Counted from the stretch's first letter, positions 7,522-13,937 are shown. The stretch: DNA of 14,148 nt from an uncultured Lachnospiraceae bacterium (GCA_946538445.1 CAMNGO010000035.1:1-14148); one strand, 5' to 3'. A program made the numbers and translations. The notes: a model not told the origin generated them from the sequence alone.

Positions 7522-7550
7522 ATTTTACTGGTTTCAGATGGTATTGTCAA
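7522..7550 (-). promoter_or_regulatory. Near-consensus promoter of the nitroreductase gene
   Basis: On the minus strand a perfect TTGACA (7545-7550), a 17-bp spacer and TAAAAT (7522-7527, five of six) form a strong sigma-A promoter about 100 bases before the gene start. Confidence 0.75.
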
Positions 7551-7563
7551 TTTTGCCGAATCG

Positions 7564-7588
7564 ATCTGTCAGAAATGGATTGACAGAT
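7564..7588. promoter_or_regulatory. Perfect dyad, candidate GntR operator
   Basis: ATCTGTCA (7564-7571) and TGACAGAT (7581-7588) are perfect inverted arms with a 9-bp centre. The right arm covers the -35 box of the gntR promoter, and the left arm ends 14 bp from the -35 box of the divergent nitroreductase promoter. Autorepression by the GntR protein encoded at 7640 is the simplest reading; this is inferred from position and symmetry only. Confidence 0.55.
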
Positions 7589-7609
7589 TTTTCCGGCATA
7601 AGGTAGAAT
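7580..7609 (+). promoter_or_regulatory. Predicted promoter of the GntR regulator gene
   Basis: A perfect TTGACA (7580-7585) is separated by 18 bp from TAGAAT (7604-7609, five of six). It lies about 30 bases before the start at 7640, giving a short leader. Its -35 box is inside the right arm of the 7564-7588 dyad. Confidence 0.7.
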
Positions 7610-7639
7610 GATGATATAAAATCACGGGAGATATTGTAT

Positions 7640-8299
7640 ATGAAAGATACCCAGATGCTTCAGTCCAAGGCATATGACCATCTGATTGGATTGATCAAAG
7701 ACGGAAAACTAAAAGAAGGGGAATATTATTCCCTGAATAAGATGGCCAAGGAATCCGATGTGTCAAGAACTCCCTTCCGGGATGCGGTTCTGCGTCTGGA
7801 ACAGGAACGCTATATCGATGTCTTCCCAAGCAAGGGCTTTACCCTGCATAAGATGACAAAAGAGGATATCGTTGAGACCTACCAGCTGCGATATGCCCTG
7901 GAGACCTATTGTTTTAAACAGTTATCCATTCATCTGGACACGGAAAGAGGACAACAGTACTATAATAAACTGTCCGGAAAAGTGCAAAGTCAGCATGAAA
8001 TCATCGCAACCAACCATAACAATGAGGACTTCGCCCGCAAAGATTATGAATTTCACCGCAGCGTTGTCCAGTTCGTGGGAAATGAATCCATGTTGGAAAT
8101 ATATCGCCGTTTCATGTACCGGATCTTCTGGCAGACAGCCACCTCATTTCTTCAGGAGGGAAGGATGGAAGATACGGTTCTGGAACATCAGACTATCCTG
8201 CAGTACGTAAAAGAACATCGTCTCCAGGAATTGGAAGACCTGATTGGTAGTCATCTCCATATTGCCCAGGAGATCAACCTCAAGATCGTGAACCCATGA
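7640..8299 (+). CDS. GntR-family (FadR/FCD subfamily) transcriptional regulator
   Basis: The 219-residue protein has an N-terminal winged helix: AYDHLIGLIKDGKLKEGEYYSLNKMAKESDVSRTPFRDAVLRLEQERYIDVFPSKGF is the standard GntR pattern, quoted here in segments AKESDVSRTPFRDA (recognition helix) and VFPSKGF (wing). The C-terminal all-helical FCD domain contains DYEFHRSV, then EHQTIL and a late SHLHIA, whose Asp and His residues fit the usual metal and acid-ligand site. FCD regulators commonly sense organic or sugar acids and repress nearby catabolic genes. ATG 7640 is preferred over a TTG at 7634, because GGGAG (7626-7630) is nine bases from the ATG but only three from the TTG. The gene converges on the garR/DUF1537/cyclase operon and diverges from the nitroreductase. 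The operon, with acid-type substrates, is its likely target. Confidence 0.88.
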   Translation: MKDTQMLQSKAYDHLIGLIKDGKLKEGEYYSLNKMAKESDVSRTPFRDAVLRLEQERYIDVFPSKGFTLHKMTKEDIVETYQLRYALETYCFKQLSIHLDTERGQQYYNKLSGKVQSQHEIIATNHNNEDFARKDYEFHRSVVQFVGNESMLEIYRRFMYRIFWQTATSFLQEGRMEDTVLEHQTILQYVKEHRLQELEDLIGSHLHIAQEINLKIVNP

Positions 8300-8359
8300 A
8301 ACTTCGGATTATCCCTATTAATATATAAAGTATATAAAGAAAACAGCATTACAAGCTGA

Positions 8360-8388
8360 AAAGAAGCCGGATCAAATCCGGCTTCTTT
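8360..8388. terminator. Bidirectional terminator between gntR and the cyclase gene
   Basis: A perfect 13-bp GC-rich-centred stem (8360-8372 with 8376-8388) closes the loop CAA. T-rich tails follow on both strands (TTTGTTGTT on plus, TTTTCAGC on minus). It lies between two convergent stop codons at 8299 and 8428. Confidence 0.88.
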
Positions 8389-8427
8389 GTTGTTACATAT
8401 TTGGTTGAATAAACTGATAACCCGCCT

Positions 8428-9117
8428 TTAGTCTTCGATTTCAGCGATACAAACTACCTGACTGGAATCAAGGCCTTTGATGCGAAGAGGTGCATTGATG
8501 AATCTGGTGATCTTTGCTCCCTTCGGGATCTCGGACAGATGCATATCTTCTACGCCTGTACAGAATTTGCCTGTGTAGTAACCCAGGATATGTCTGTGGC
8601 AATCCGGCGGAAGCTCACCTTCCGGACAGGATGCGGAAGCAGATCCGATTGCCAGGAAGTCCATACCGATACCTTTCAGGTTCGGGAAGTTCTCTGTCAG
8701 GTAATCACCTGCGCTTGGTGCGATGTAAGCGCCTTCGTTCTGATAGATATTCTGATCGGTATCACGATACTGCTCCATACCGGTACGGATCAGTGCAAAG
8801 GATACTTTGGAGAGGATATCGGCGTAAGGTTCCAGATCTTCTTTGTAGATTCCCTGTGCCGGTCCCTTGGGGATCTCAAGAAGGGCAACTTCTGTATGGC
8901 AGAAATACTCGATACCCAGTTCATTGATGCTGATACCGTCTTTTACGAAATGACGAGGAGCATCCATATGAGTTCCACAATGGTTCGGAACCGTAGAAAC
9001 AAAGCTGCAGAATGGAGTTTCTTCACATACATCTGTGCACTGCTGTGTGGATACAACCGGCTCACCTGGCCATGCATAACCATCGGGATCCAGGATGTGA
9101 GATAAGAACATAAACAT
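8428..9117 (-). CDS. Cyclase-family (kynurenine formamidase-like) metal-dependent hydrolase
   Basis: The 229-residue protein has the family metal motif HCGTHMDAPRHF (residues 46-57, pattern HxGTHxDxPxHF). Later conserved-looking parts include ALIRTG, GIGMDFLAIGSASAS and CHRHILGYYTG. The family includes arylformamidases and other amide or lactone hydrolases that bind Mn or Zn; the substrate cannot be read from sequence. It is the last gene of the operon, 40 bases after the DUF1537 kinase stop, with a strong AAAGGAGG site and an ATG at 9115-9117. In this setting it might open a lactone or amide of a sugar acid, but that is inference. The 9118-9157 gap is very AT-rich and has no clear promoter or terminator, so co-transcription is likely. 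Confidence 0.85.
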   Translation of the reverse strand: MFMFLSHILDPDGYAWPGEPVVSTQQCTDVCEETPFCSFVSTVPNHCGTHMDAPRHFVKDGISINELGIEYFCHTEVALLEIPKGPAQGIYKEDLEPYADILSKVSFALIRTGMEQYRDTDQNIYQNEGAYIAPSAGDYLTENFPNLKGIGMDFLAIGSASASCPEGELPPDCHRHILGYYTGKFCTGVEDMHLSEIPKGAKITRFINAPLRIKGLDSSQVVCIAEIED

Positions 9118-9157
9118 AGTATTTTCCTCCTTTACATTATATATATTTATTATATTT

Positions 9158-10579
9158 TTATTTTGTTAATACTTCAACTGCTTCCTTCAAAGTCTCTATC
9201 TCCCCTACATTACCAGGGAAGATAACATAAGGTGTCTGAGGGAATTTGCTCTCAGGCCCTGTCTGCCATACAGGGATACCTGGTTTGATCTGTCCTAAAA
9301 CATTGGCTTTCTTAACGGCAAGAGCCTTGGTTCCTACGTCACTGGAAGTAATCCCGCCCTTTGCGATAACGAATGCCGGTGTCACAGAAAGTCTGCCGAC
9401 CAGGGATTGTACCGCATCGGAAATCTTGACTGCAAGACGAAGTTCGTCTTCTTTGTCCCCTGTGTCTGCAGTAATGAGAGCACGGGTGGTATAACAGCAG
9501 ACTGTCTTTCCTGCCTTAATGCACTCCTCTTCTCTGTCCAGACATCTTTGTACTTCTGCCTCAAAGGCAGTATCATCTTTCACAAGTGTTGCATCCAGCT
9601 CGATAAATTCGATATCCTTCAGTTCTTTCAGGCATTCCACCTGCTTTGTCGTCTTATCCGTGTGGGATCCAACTACGATGATTCCACCATTGCTGGTCTC
9701 TTTAACTACCATCTGCTCTCTGGTAAGGAGTGGCTGGTCTGTAACACCACCCATAACCTTAACGATACCGGCAGCAGTGCGCATCATGAAAATCTTTCCT
9801 TTAGCCATCGCACGGTATAAAGCCACACAGAACACCTTGATATCTACATAATCCACGGCATTGATGATTATTTTATTGAAGTTCTTCACATTCATCAGCT
9901 GCTCTTCGATCTTATCAATGGCCACATCATGAATGTCCTCCAATGAGATACAGGTTACGTCCGCAGCTTTGTACTGGCCTTTTGTCTTCTCTTCCACATA
10001 CTCCGGCATGGTGGCTGCCTTATATCCGAAAGTCTTATCTTTGGCAAATTCCGTCTCATTGGCAGGAACCAGTTCATCACCATATTTTACATAATGAACA
10101 TTATCGATAGTGAAACGTCCGCCTTCCTTAAAGAATGGACAAAGAATTTCACCGTCGATCTGGGTTCCGGTATTTTTCACATAATCTTCTTTCAGAAGTT
10201 CGGTCTCCAGAGGATAATGTCCGCGAAGCGTGGAATCACTGCGGCTGATAAAAATATATCCCTTACCGGTTTCTTTGGACACTTCATCCACAACAGCGGC
10301 AATCTCTCTGTGTGCCTTTGTTGTCTGTTCTGCAGTAAAGCCACGGGAATTGGTCATAATGTAGAAGAGGTTATTCTCCTCCTCAAATCCCATCATAACA
10401 CTCTCCTTATCCCAGTTTGTATAAACAGAGATGTCATGAACTGTCTGCACACCGGTAGGATCATCATCCAGAACAACAATCTTCTTATCATTTGCCGCAA
10501 TCTCCCTAGCCAGCAGGGCATCCACCGCTGCTTCATCGATCGGCTTATAAGATGTTAAAATATCTGTGCTGATTGCCAT
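9158..10579 (-). CDS. DUF1537 four-carbon acid sugar kinase
   Basis: The 473-residue protein has both domains of the family. The N-terminal sugar-acid-binding domain contains LDDDPTG (37-43), TNSRG (76-80) and SRSDSTLRGH (112-121). The C-terminal nucleotide-binding domain contains VVGSHTDKTTKQ (302-313), AKGGITSSDVG (406-416) and PGNVGE (455-460). Known members phosphorylate threonate, erythronate or 3-oxo-tetronate on C4 with ATP (DtnK, DenK/OtnK types). Which acid is used here is unknown. The gene begins 15 bases after the garR stop, with a GGAGGGG ribosome site seven bases before the ATG, so it is co-transcribed and perhaps translationally coupled. The usual partners OtnC aldolase, OtnI isomerase, PdxA2 and a transporter are not in the window, which leaves the pathway incomplete or encoded elsewhere. 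Confidence 0.9.
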   Translation of the reverse strand: MAISTDILTSYKPIDEAAVDALLAREIAANDKKIVVLDDDPTGVQTVHDISVYTNWDKESVMMGFEEENNLFYIMTNSRGFTAEQTTKAHREIAAVVDEVSKETGKGYIFISRSDSTLRGHYPLETELLKEDYVKNTGTQIDGEILCPFFKEGGRFTIDNVHYVKYGDELVPANETEFAKDKTFGYKAATMPEYVEEKTKGQYKAADVTCISLEDIHDVAIDKIEEQLMNVKNFNKIIINAVDYVDIKVFCVALYRAMAKGKIFMMRTAAGIVKVMGGVTDQPLLTREQMVVKETSNGGIIVVGSHTDKTTKQVECLKELKDIEFIELDATLVKDDTAFEAEVQRCLDREEECIKAGKTVCCYTTRALITADTGDKEDELRLAVKISDAVQSLVGRLSVTPAFVIAKGGITSSDVGTKALAVKKANVLGQIKPGIPVWQTGPESKFPQTPYVIFPGNVGEIETLKEAVEVLTK

Positions 10580-10594
10580 CTTCTACCCCTCCTG

Positions 10595-11482
10595 TCAATC
10601 TACTTTCTTCACTTCCACATCTGCGAGTTTCTCGAAATACTGAACGATTCCACCATGATCATCCCCCATATGTCCATGAACTTTCATAGCCTGAAGAATC
10701 TCATATAACTGTGCGGTATATGGAATCGGAACATCGATGGAATGTGCTGTATTAACAACGTTCTTGATGTCTTTATGGTTGATGCGGATGGGGCCGCCCG
10801 GTTTAAAATTACGCTCCACGATCATAGGGATCTTGGCATCCAGAACTGCGCTGCCTGCCAGGCCTCCACGGATTGCCTGGTATACCTTCACAGGGTCAGC
10901 ACCGGCTTTTACTGCCAGAACAAAAGCCTCGGATACTACTGCGATGGTATTATTTACGATAACCTGATTGGCAAGTTTGGTCACAGAGCCGCTTCCGGAA
11001 CCACCAATCAGAAGAGCACTGTTACCCATGATATCAAAATATTCCTGGAATGCATCAAAGTCAGCCTGATCTCCTCCGGCCATAATAGCCAGAGAACCTG
11101 CGATTGCTCCCGGCTCGCCACCGGAAACCGGAGCATCCACAAAGCCTACACCTTTTGCCTTCAGCCCCTCGTAGCATTCCTGAGACTCAACCGGTGTAAC
11201 GGAACTCATATCACAGATTACAGTTCCTGCCTTCACTGTGGAGGCCACACCGCCCTCTCCGAAAAGGATCGCCTTTGAAATCTCACCGCTGGGTACCATA
11301 AGAATGATTCTCTCACACTGCTCTCCGATCTCAGCGTAACTGGCTTCCTTCGCTCCTGCAGCCACCACGTCAGCGACAGCTTCCTTATTCAGATCTGACA
11401 CCAGCAGTTCTACCCCTGCCTTCAACAGATTCTTAGCCATTGGTCTTCCCATGATTCCAAGTCCGATAAATCCTACTTTCAT
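10595..11482 (-). CDS. garR: 2-hydroxy-3-oxopropionate (tartronate semialdehyde) reductase-like beta-hydroxyacid dehydrogenase
   Basis: The 295-residue NAD(P)-dependent enzyme of the beta-hydroxyacid dehydrogenase family has a Rossmann GFIGLGIMGRPMAKNL at residues 4-19, the substrate loop DAPVSGGEPGA (116-126) and catalytic Lys169 in VTKLANQV. Its C-terminal half includes AIRGGLAGSAVLDAK, NFKPGG and the KD pair of INHKDIK. Overall it reads closest to GarR/GlxR, which reduces tartronate semialdehyde to glycerate. The relative LtnD (L-threonate dehydrogenase), which normally sits beside DUF1537 kinases, is the main alternative and would suit the context. ATG 11480-11482 is preferred because GGAG (11491-11494) is eight bases away; an in-frame ATG at 11500 would leave no such site. 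It is the first gene of the operon and is driven by a consensus promoter. Confidence 0.85.
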   Translation of the reverse strand: MKVGFIGLGIMGRPMAKNLLKAGVELLVSDLNKEAVADVVAAGAKEASYAEIGEQCERIILMVPSGEISKAILFGEGGVASTVKAGTVICDMSSVTPVESQECYEGLKAKGVGFVDAPVSGGEPGAIAGSLAIMAGGDQADFDAFQEYFDIMGNSALLIGGSGSGSVTKLANQVIVNNTIAVVSEAFVLAVKAGADPVKVYQAIRGGLAGSAVLDAKIPMIVERNFKPGGPIRINHKDIKNVVNTAHSIDVPIPYTAQLYEILQAMKVHGHMGDDHGGIVQYFEKLADVEVKKVD

Positions 11483-11522
11483 TGATACTACTCCTTTCAT
11501 ATAAAATCATATTTGGTTATGA

Positions 11523-11539
11523 TGGGGGTCTGACCCCCA
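11523..11539. repeat. GGGGGTC palindrome in the garR leader
   Basis: TGGGGGTC and GACCCCCA are perfect inverted arms around a single base, in the 5' leader of the minus-strand operon and about 30 bases before the ribosome site. In RNA it can form a G-C-rich hairpin after opening a few central pairs. No T-run follows on the minus strand, so it is not a normal terminator. It looks like a short intergenic repeat unit or a leader-structure element. Confidence 0.5.
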
Positions 11540-11555
11540 CCTGCGGGTTTATCCC

Positions 11556-11569
11556 ATATACCGGTATAT
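11556..11569. promoter_or_regulatory. 14-bp perfect palindrome just downstream of the garR promoter
   Basis: ATATACCGGTATAT is self-complementary and lies 15-28 bases past the -10 box on the minus strand, a typical place for a repressor operator. Its sequence differs from the TGACAG-type dyads, so a second regulator would be needed; no binding protein can be named. Confidence 0.4.
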
Positions 11570-11583
11570 CAGTTTATAAATTC

Positions 11584-11612
11584 ATTATAATTTTTGACAA
11601 TCTTTCTGTCAA
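11584..11612 (-). promoter_or_regulatory. Perfect consensus promoter of the garR-DUF1537-cyclase operon
   Basis: On the minus strand TTGACA (11607-11612), a 17-bp spacer and TATAAT (11584-11589) match the sigma-A consensus exactly. It lies about 100 bases before the garR start. A promoter this strong is expected to need repression, in line with the dyad that covers its -35 box and spacer. Confidence 0.85.
11594..11612. promoter_or_regulatory. TTGACA/TGTCAA dyad over the operon promoter, candidate GntR operator
   Basis: TTGACA (11594-11599) and TGTCAA (11607-11612) form a perfect dyad with a 7-bp centre that covers the -35 hexamer and most of the spacer. Read on the minus strand it contains TTGACAGA, which also occurs in the dyad before the GntR gene. 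Part of this match is forced by the shared -35 hexamer, so common control is likely but not shown. Confidence 0.5.
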
Positions 11613-11630
11613 GCATTCCTTATCCTTTCT

Positions 11631-11672
11631 ATATTTTTTACAAAATAGATCATACTAATTTGTAAAAAATAT
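11631..11672. repeat. AT-rich inverted repeat upstream of the garR promoter
   Basis: Perfect 14-bp arms (11631-11644 and 11659-11672, core TTTTTTACAAA) flank a 14-bp centre. The element begins 18 bp upstream of the operon's -35 box and could be an activator or looping site. Beyond it, 11673-11790 is AT-rich and shows nothing recognisable. Confidence 0.45.
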
Positions 11673-11792
11673 ATAATTCAAATCTTAATGTAAAACAGGA
11701 TTCTATTTGTAGGCTTCTGATTGATTTAATATGAAGTGGTAGATAAACGCTCTATAGTATAGATTTTTCAGATAGGATTGTGGGGGGAATTA

Positions 11793-11801
11793 TGATATAG
11801 T
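11793..11801 (+). promoter_or_regulatory. Possible extended -10 promoter of the MATE gene
   Basis: TGATATAGT contains the TGn extension and TATAGT (five of six of the -10 consensus). No good -35 lies 16-18 bp upstream. It would start transcription near 11808, about 45 bases before the MATE ATG. Confidence 0.4.
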
Positions 11802-11813
11802 TGTGTTGATAAA

Positions 11814-11825
11814 GCTAATATTAGC
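11814..11825. promoter_or_regulatory. GCTAATATTAGC palindrome before the MATE gene, candidate operator
   Basis: A perfect 12-bp palindrome with G-C ends lies about 13 bases downstream of the predicted -10 box and 28 bases before the MATE start. A repressor bound there would block initiation. No regulator gene is adjacent on this side. Confidence 0.4.
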
Positions 11826-11853
11826 AAATAATGAGTGGAAAAGAGTAAAAAGA

Positions 11854-13200
11854 ATGAACTATCTTTATAGCAGAAAACAATTATATAATCTTTTGGTTCC
11901 TCTTATGATTGAGCAGCTTCTTATCGTTCTGGTGGGCATGGCCGATGTCCTGATGGTTGCCACTTTGGGTGAGGCTGCCGTATCCGGTGTTTCCCTGGTG
12001 GATTCCATCAATAATCTGATCCTCCAGGTACTCTTTGCCATCGCTGCCGGAGGAACCGTGGTATGTGCCCAGTTTATCGGGGGAAAAGACGAGAGGAATG
12101 CCTCTAAGGTGGGAGGTCAGCTGTTCTTTCTCACCGGAGTTTCGATGCTGTTGATCACAATTATCCTCCTGATTGGAAACCATTCCATCCTTTCTCTGAT
12201 ATTTGGTCAAGTGGAAACTTCTGTCATGGATAATGCCATGCTATATATGGCTTGTACCGCCATATCCTTCCCCTTCCTGGGAATCTATCATTCCAGCGCT
12301 GCCGTTTTCCGGGCTATGGGAAACACCAGGACATCCATGCTGATGTCTCTCCTGATGAATGTCATTAATATCGCCGGAAACGCCTTTTGTATCTTCGTAT
12401 TGAAGATGGGGGTTCTGGGTGTTGGTATCCCCACAGTGATTGCCCGGGCAAGCGGGGCCCTAGCCATCCTTTTTCTGCTTCAGAAAAAAGAAAACGCCCT
12501 TCGTGTGAAGAGCTTCTCTGATCTGCTGCCTGATCTGGCTATATTGAAAAAAATCCTGTCCATCGGTATTCCCAACAGTCTGGAGAGTGGAATCTTTAAT
12601 CTGGGAAAACTGATGCTGCAAAGCCTGGTATCCACTCTGGGTACCGCATCCATCGCGGCTTTCGCCGTTGCCTCTAATCTGGTAACCTACCTTTATCTTC
12701 CGGGAAATGCTCTGGGAGCAGGCATGCTCACCATCGTGGGACAATGCTACGGGGCCGGAGAATACCAACAGGCAAAATATTATGCTAAAAAACTGATTAA
12801 GATCAATTACGTCATGCTGGCTATCCTGAGTTCCATCCTGATTATCGGCCGTTCCTTCTTTGTCAGCTGTTATCAGCTGACGGGTTTGTCTGCCACATTG
12901 GCTCAGGGATTGGTGCTCTCACATGCCATCGCTATGATCATATGGCCTCTGGCATTTCAGACGCCCTATTATTTTCGTGCCATTGGAAGGGCAACCTTCA
13001 CTATGATCATCGCGGTTTTCACCATGTGGGTCTTCCGTGTCGGTCTGGCATATGTATTCATCAAACTTTTCCACATGAATGTACTTAGTGTCTGGTACGC
13101 CATGTACGTTGACTGGATCTTCCGGGCTGTGATTTATGTCATCGCATTCAGAAGACAACCGGATTACATAAATAAAAATATTGAAAGGGAATCGTATTGA
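11854..13200 (+). CDS. MATE-family multidrug/Na+ antiporter
   Basis: The 448-residue membrane protein has the length and twelve-helix pattern of MATE exporters, which push cationic drugs or metabolites out in exchange for Na+ or H+. Two six-helix halves are evident. The first holds LVPLMIEQLLIVLVGMADVLMV, AGGTVVCAQFIGGKD and FRAMGNTRTSM. The second begins at IGIPNSLESGIFNLGKL and continues with GNALGAGMLTIVGQCYGAG and FRAIGRATFTM, the repeated pseudo-symmetric motifs of the family. ATG 11854 is chosen because the protein then opens with the usual MNYLYSRKQLYNL, preceded by AAGAG (11841-11845); an in-frame TTG at 11803 would add 17 polar residues. It is a single gene. Its stop codon TGA (13198-13200) lies in the loop of its own terminator. 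The substrate is unknown. Confidence 0.92.
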   Translation: MNYLYSRKQLYNLLVPLMIEQLLIVLVGMADVLMVATLGEAAVSGVSLVDSINNLILQVLFAIAAGGTVVCAQFIGGKDERNASKVGGQLFFLTGVSMLLITIILLIGNHSILSLIFGQVETSVMDNAMLYMACTAISFPFLGIYHSSAAVFRAMGNTRTSMLMSLLMNVINIAGNAFCIFVLKMGVLGVGIPTVIARASGALAILFLLQKKENALRVKSFSDLLPDLAILKKILSIGIPNSLESGIFNLGKLMLQSLVSTLGTASIAAFAVASNLVTYLYLPGNALGAGMLTIVGQCYGAGEYQQAKYYAKKLIKINYVMLAILSSILIIGRSFFVSCYQLTGLSATLAQGLVLSHAIAMIIWPLAFQTPYYFRAIGRATFTMIIAVFTMWVFRVGLAYVFIKLFHMNVLSVWYAMYVDWIFRAVIYVIAFRRQPDYINKNIERESY

Positions 13201-13218
13201 CGATACGATTCCCTTTCA
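13182..13218. terminator. Bidirectional terminator shared by the MATE and HD-domain genes
   Basis: A perfect 16-bp stem (13182-13197 with 13203-13218) closes a 5-nt loop. T-rich sequence follows on both strands (TTTATTATCTTTG on plus, ATATTTTTATTT on minus). The left arm encodes the last MATE residues and the loop contains its TGA stop. On the other strand the stem begins four bases after the HD gene stop. Confidence 0.9.
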
Positions 13219-13222
13219 TTTA

Positions 13223-13810
13223 TTATCTTTGTTCTTGTTCTGCCAGCTCCAGAAGTTCCTCCCTTTCCTCAATGGTCACCGGGGGAATCTGAAGTATATC
13301 CATGGAGGCGCTGATCTTATCTGCCCAGGTAAGAATCCAGCCTTCTCTGTGTTTTGGCATGGGTGGTTTCAGGGGAAACATATGGGAATGAATGGCGTCC
13401 AGTACTCTCTCATCTTCCTCTCCGGTCAGTTCCTTGTATACTTCCGCAGAATGCTTTGGATGCCAGATTAATGTTTCAAAATTATTGTTATATTTCTCAT
13501 CTCTTCCAACAATACCCAAATCGTGACAAAGACAGGAAGTCACTACATTTCCAAGAGTCTGATCATCTGTCTGATTATGTCGGAGACAAACCTTTACAGC
13601 TTCCACAGTGACCCCCAGGATGTGGTCACCCACCGTGGTTTTATAATGATGTGTCTGATCAAAGGTTTCCTTAAAAGTATCAGAGCAAAGTATATTACTG
13701 CCGTGTTTTATGATGATATCCCTTATTTCCTGATCCATTTCGTTACCAAATATCCTTCTTATTACGGATTTCTTATAGGATGGTCTTAATGACCCTTCTT
13801 GTCTGATCAA
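13223..13810 (-). CDS. HD-domain metal-dependent phosphohydrolase
   Basis: The 195-residue protein has the HD superfamily layout. His54/His55 lie in THHYKTTVGDH, the defining His96-Asp97 in CLCHDLG, further metal ligands are likely at HPKHSAEVY (117-125) and IHSHMF (140-145), and a closing Asp164 sits in WADKIS. Such enzymes cleave phosphate esters or nucleotides, sometimes signalling nucleotides; no GGDEF, PAS or RelA domain is attached, and the substrate is unknown. The start is a TTG at 13808-13810. A perfect GGAGG (13818-13822) lies seven bases away, whereas the next Met codon (residue 25, 13736-13738) has no such site. It lies downstream of an AraC-family gene on the same strand. A direct repeat in the gap suggests that regulator may activate it. 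Confidence 0.85.
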   Translation of the reverse strand: MIRQEGSLRPSYKKSVIRRIFGNEMDQEIRDIIIKHGSNILCSDTFKETFDQTHHYKTTVGDHILGVTVEAVKVCLRHNQTDDQTLGNVVTSCLCHDLGIVGRDEKYNNNFETLIWHPKHSAEVYKELTGEEDERVLDAIHSHMFPLKPPMPKHREGWILTWADKISASMDILQIPPVTIEEREELLELAEQEQR

Positions 13811-13856
13811 TATAGTGCCTCCGACTGTTATGATTAAAAATTAGCTCATTGTTGAT

Positions 13857-13885
13857 AGTCTAACACAAAATCCATAAAAAGGCTA
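13857..13885 (-). promoter_or_regulatory. Weak predicted promoter of the HD-domain gene
   Basis: On the minus strand TAGACT (13857-13862) and TAGCCT (13880-13885) are spaced by 17 bp, matching four and three of six consensus bases. A weak promoter next to a direct repeat would fit an activator-dependent gene, but the boxes alone are not convincing. Confidence 0.3.
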
Positions 13886-13892
13886 GAAAGCA

Positions 13893-13937
13893 TTTTCTTA
13901 CTATTTGATACCATTTTTCTTAATATTTTATACCATT
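13893..13937. repeat. 22-bp-period direct repeat, candidate AraC-family binding site
   Basis: Two 23-bp copies (13893-13915 and 13915-13937) share 21 bases; each runs TTTTCTTA, one variable base, TATTT, one variable base, ATACCATT. The period of 22 bp is two helical turns, so both copies face the same side of the DNA, as in AraC-type half-site pairs. It lies between the AraC-family gene and the HD gene, just upstream of the weak promoter of the latter. Confidence 0.55.

Noticed and set aside
7421..7545. Riboswitch or T-box in the nitroreductase leader
   Set aside because: The leader is very AT-rich, and no conserved riboswitch core, T-box sequence or leader terminator can be recognised.
8539..9105. 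Plus-strand open frame of 188 codons over the cyclase gene
   Set aside because: The minus frame has the HxGTHxDxPxHF motif and a strong ribosome site; the plus frame is cysteine-rich with no recognisable domain.
10742..11278. Plus-strand open frame of 178 codons antisense to garR
   Set aside because: No family pattern or ribosome site was seen, and the GarR frame explains the region fully.
13893..13937. Start of a CRISPR array, suggested by the direct repeat
   Set aside because: There are only two copies, they abut without spacers, and no cas gene is near.
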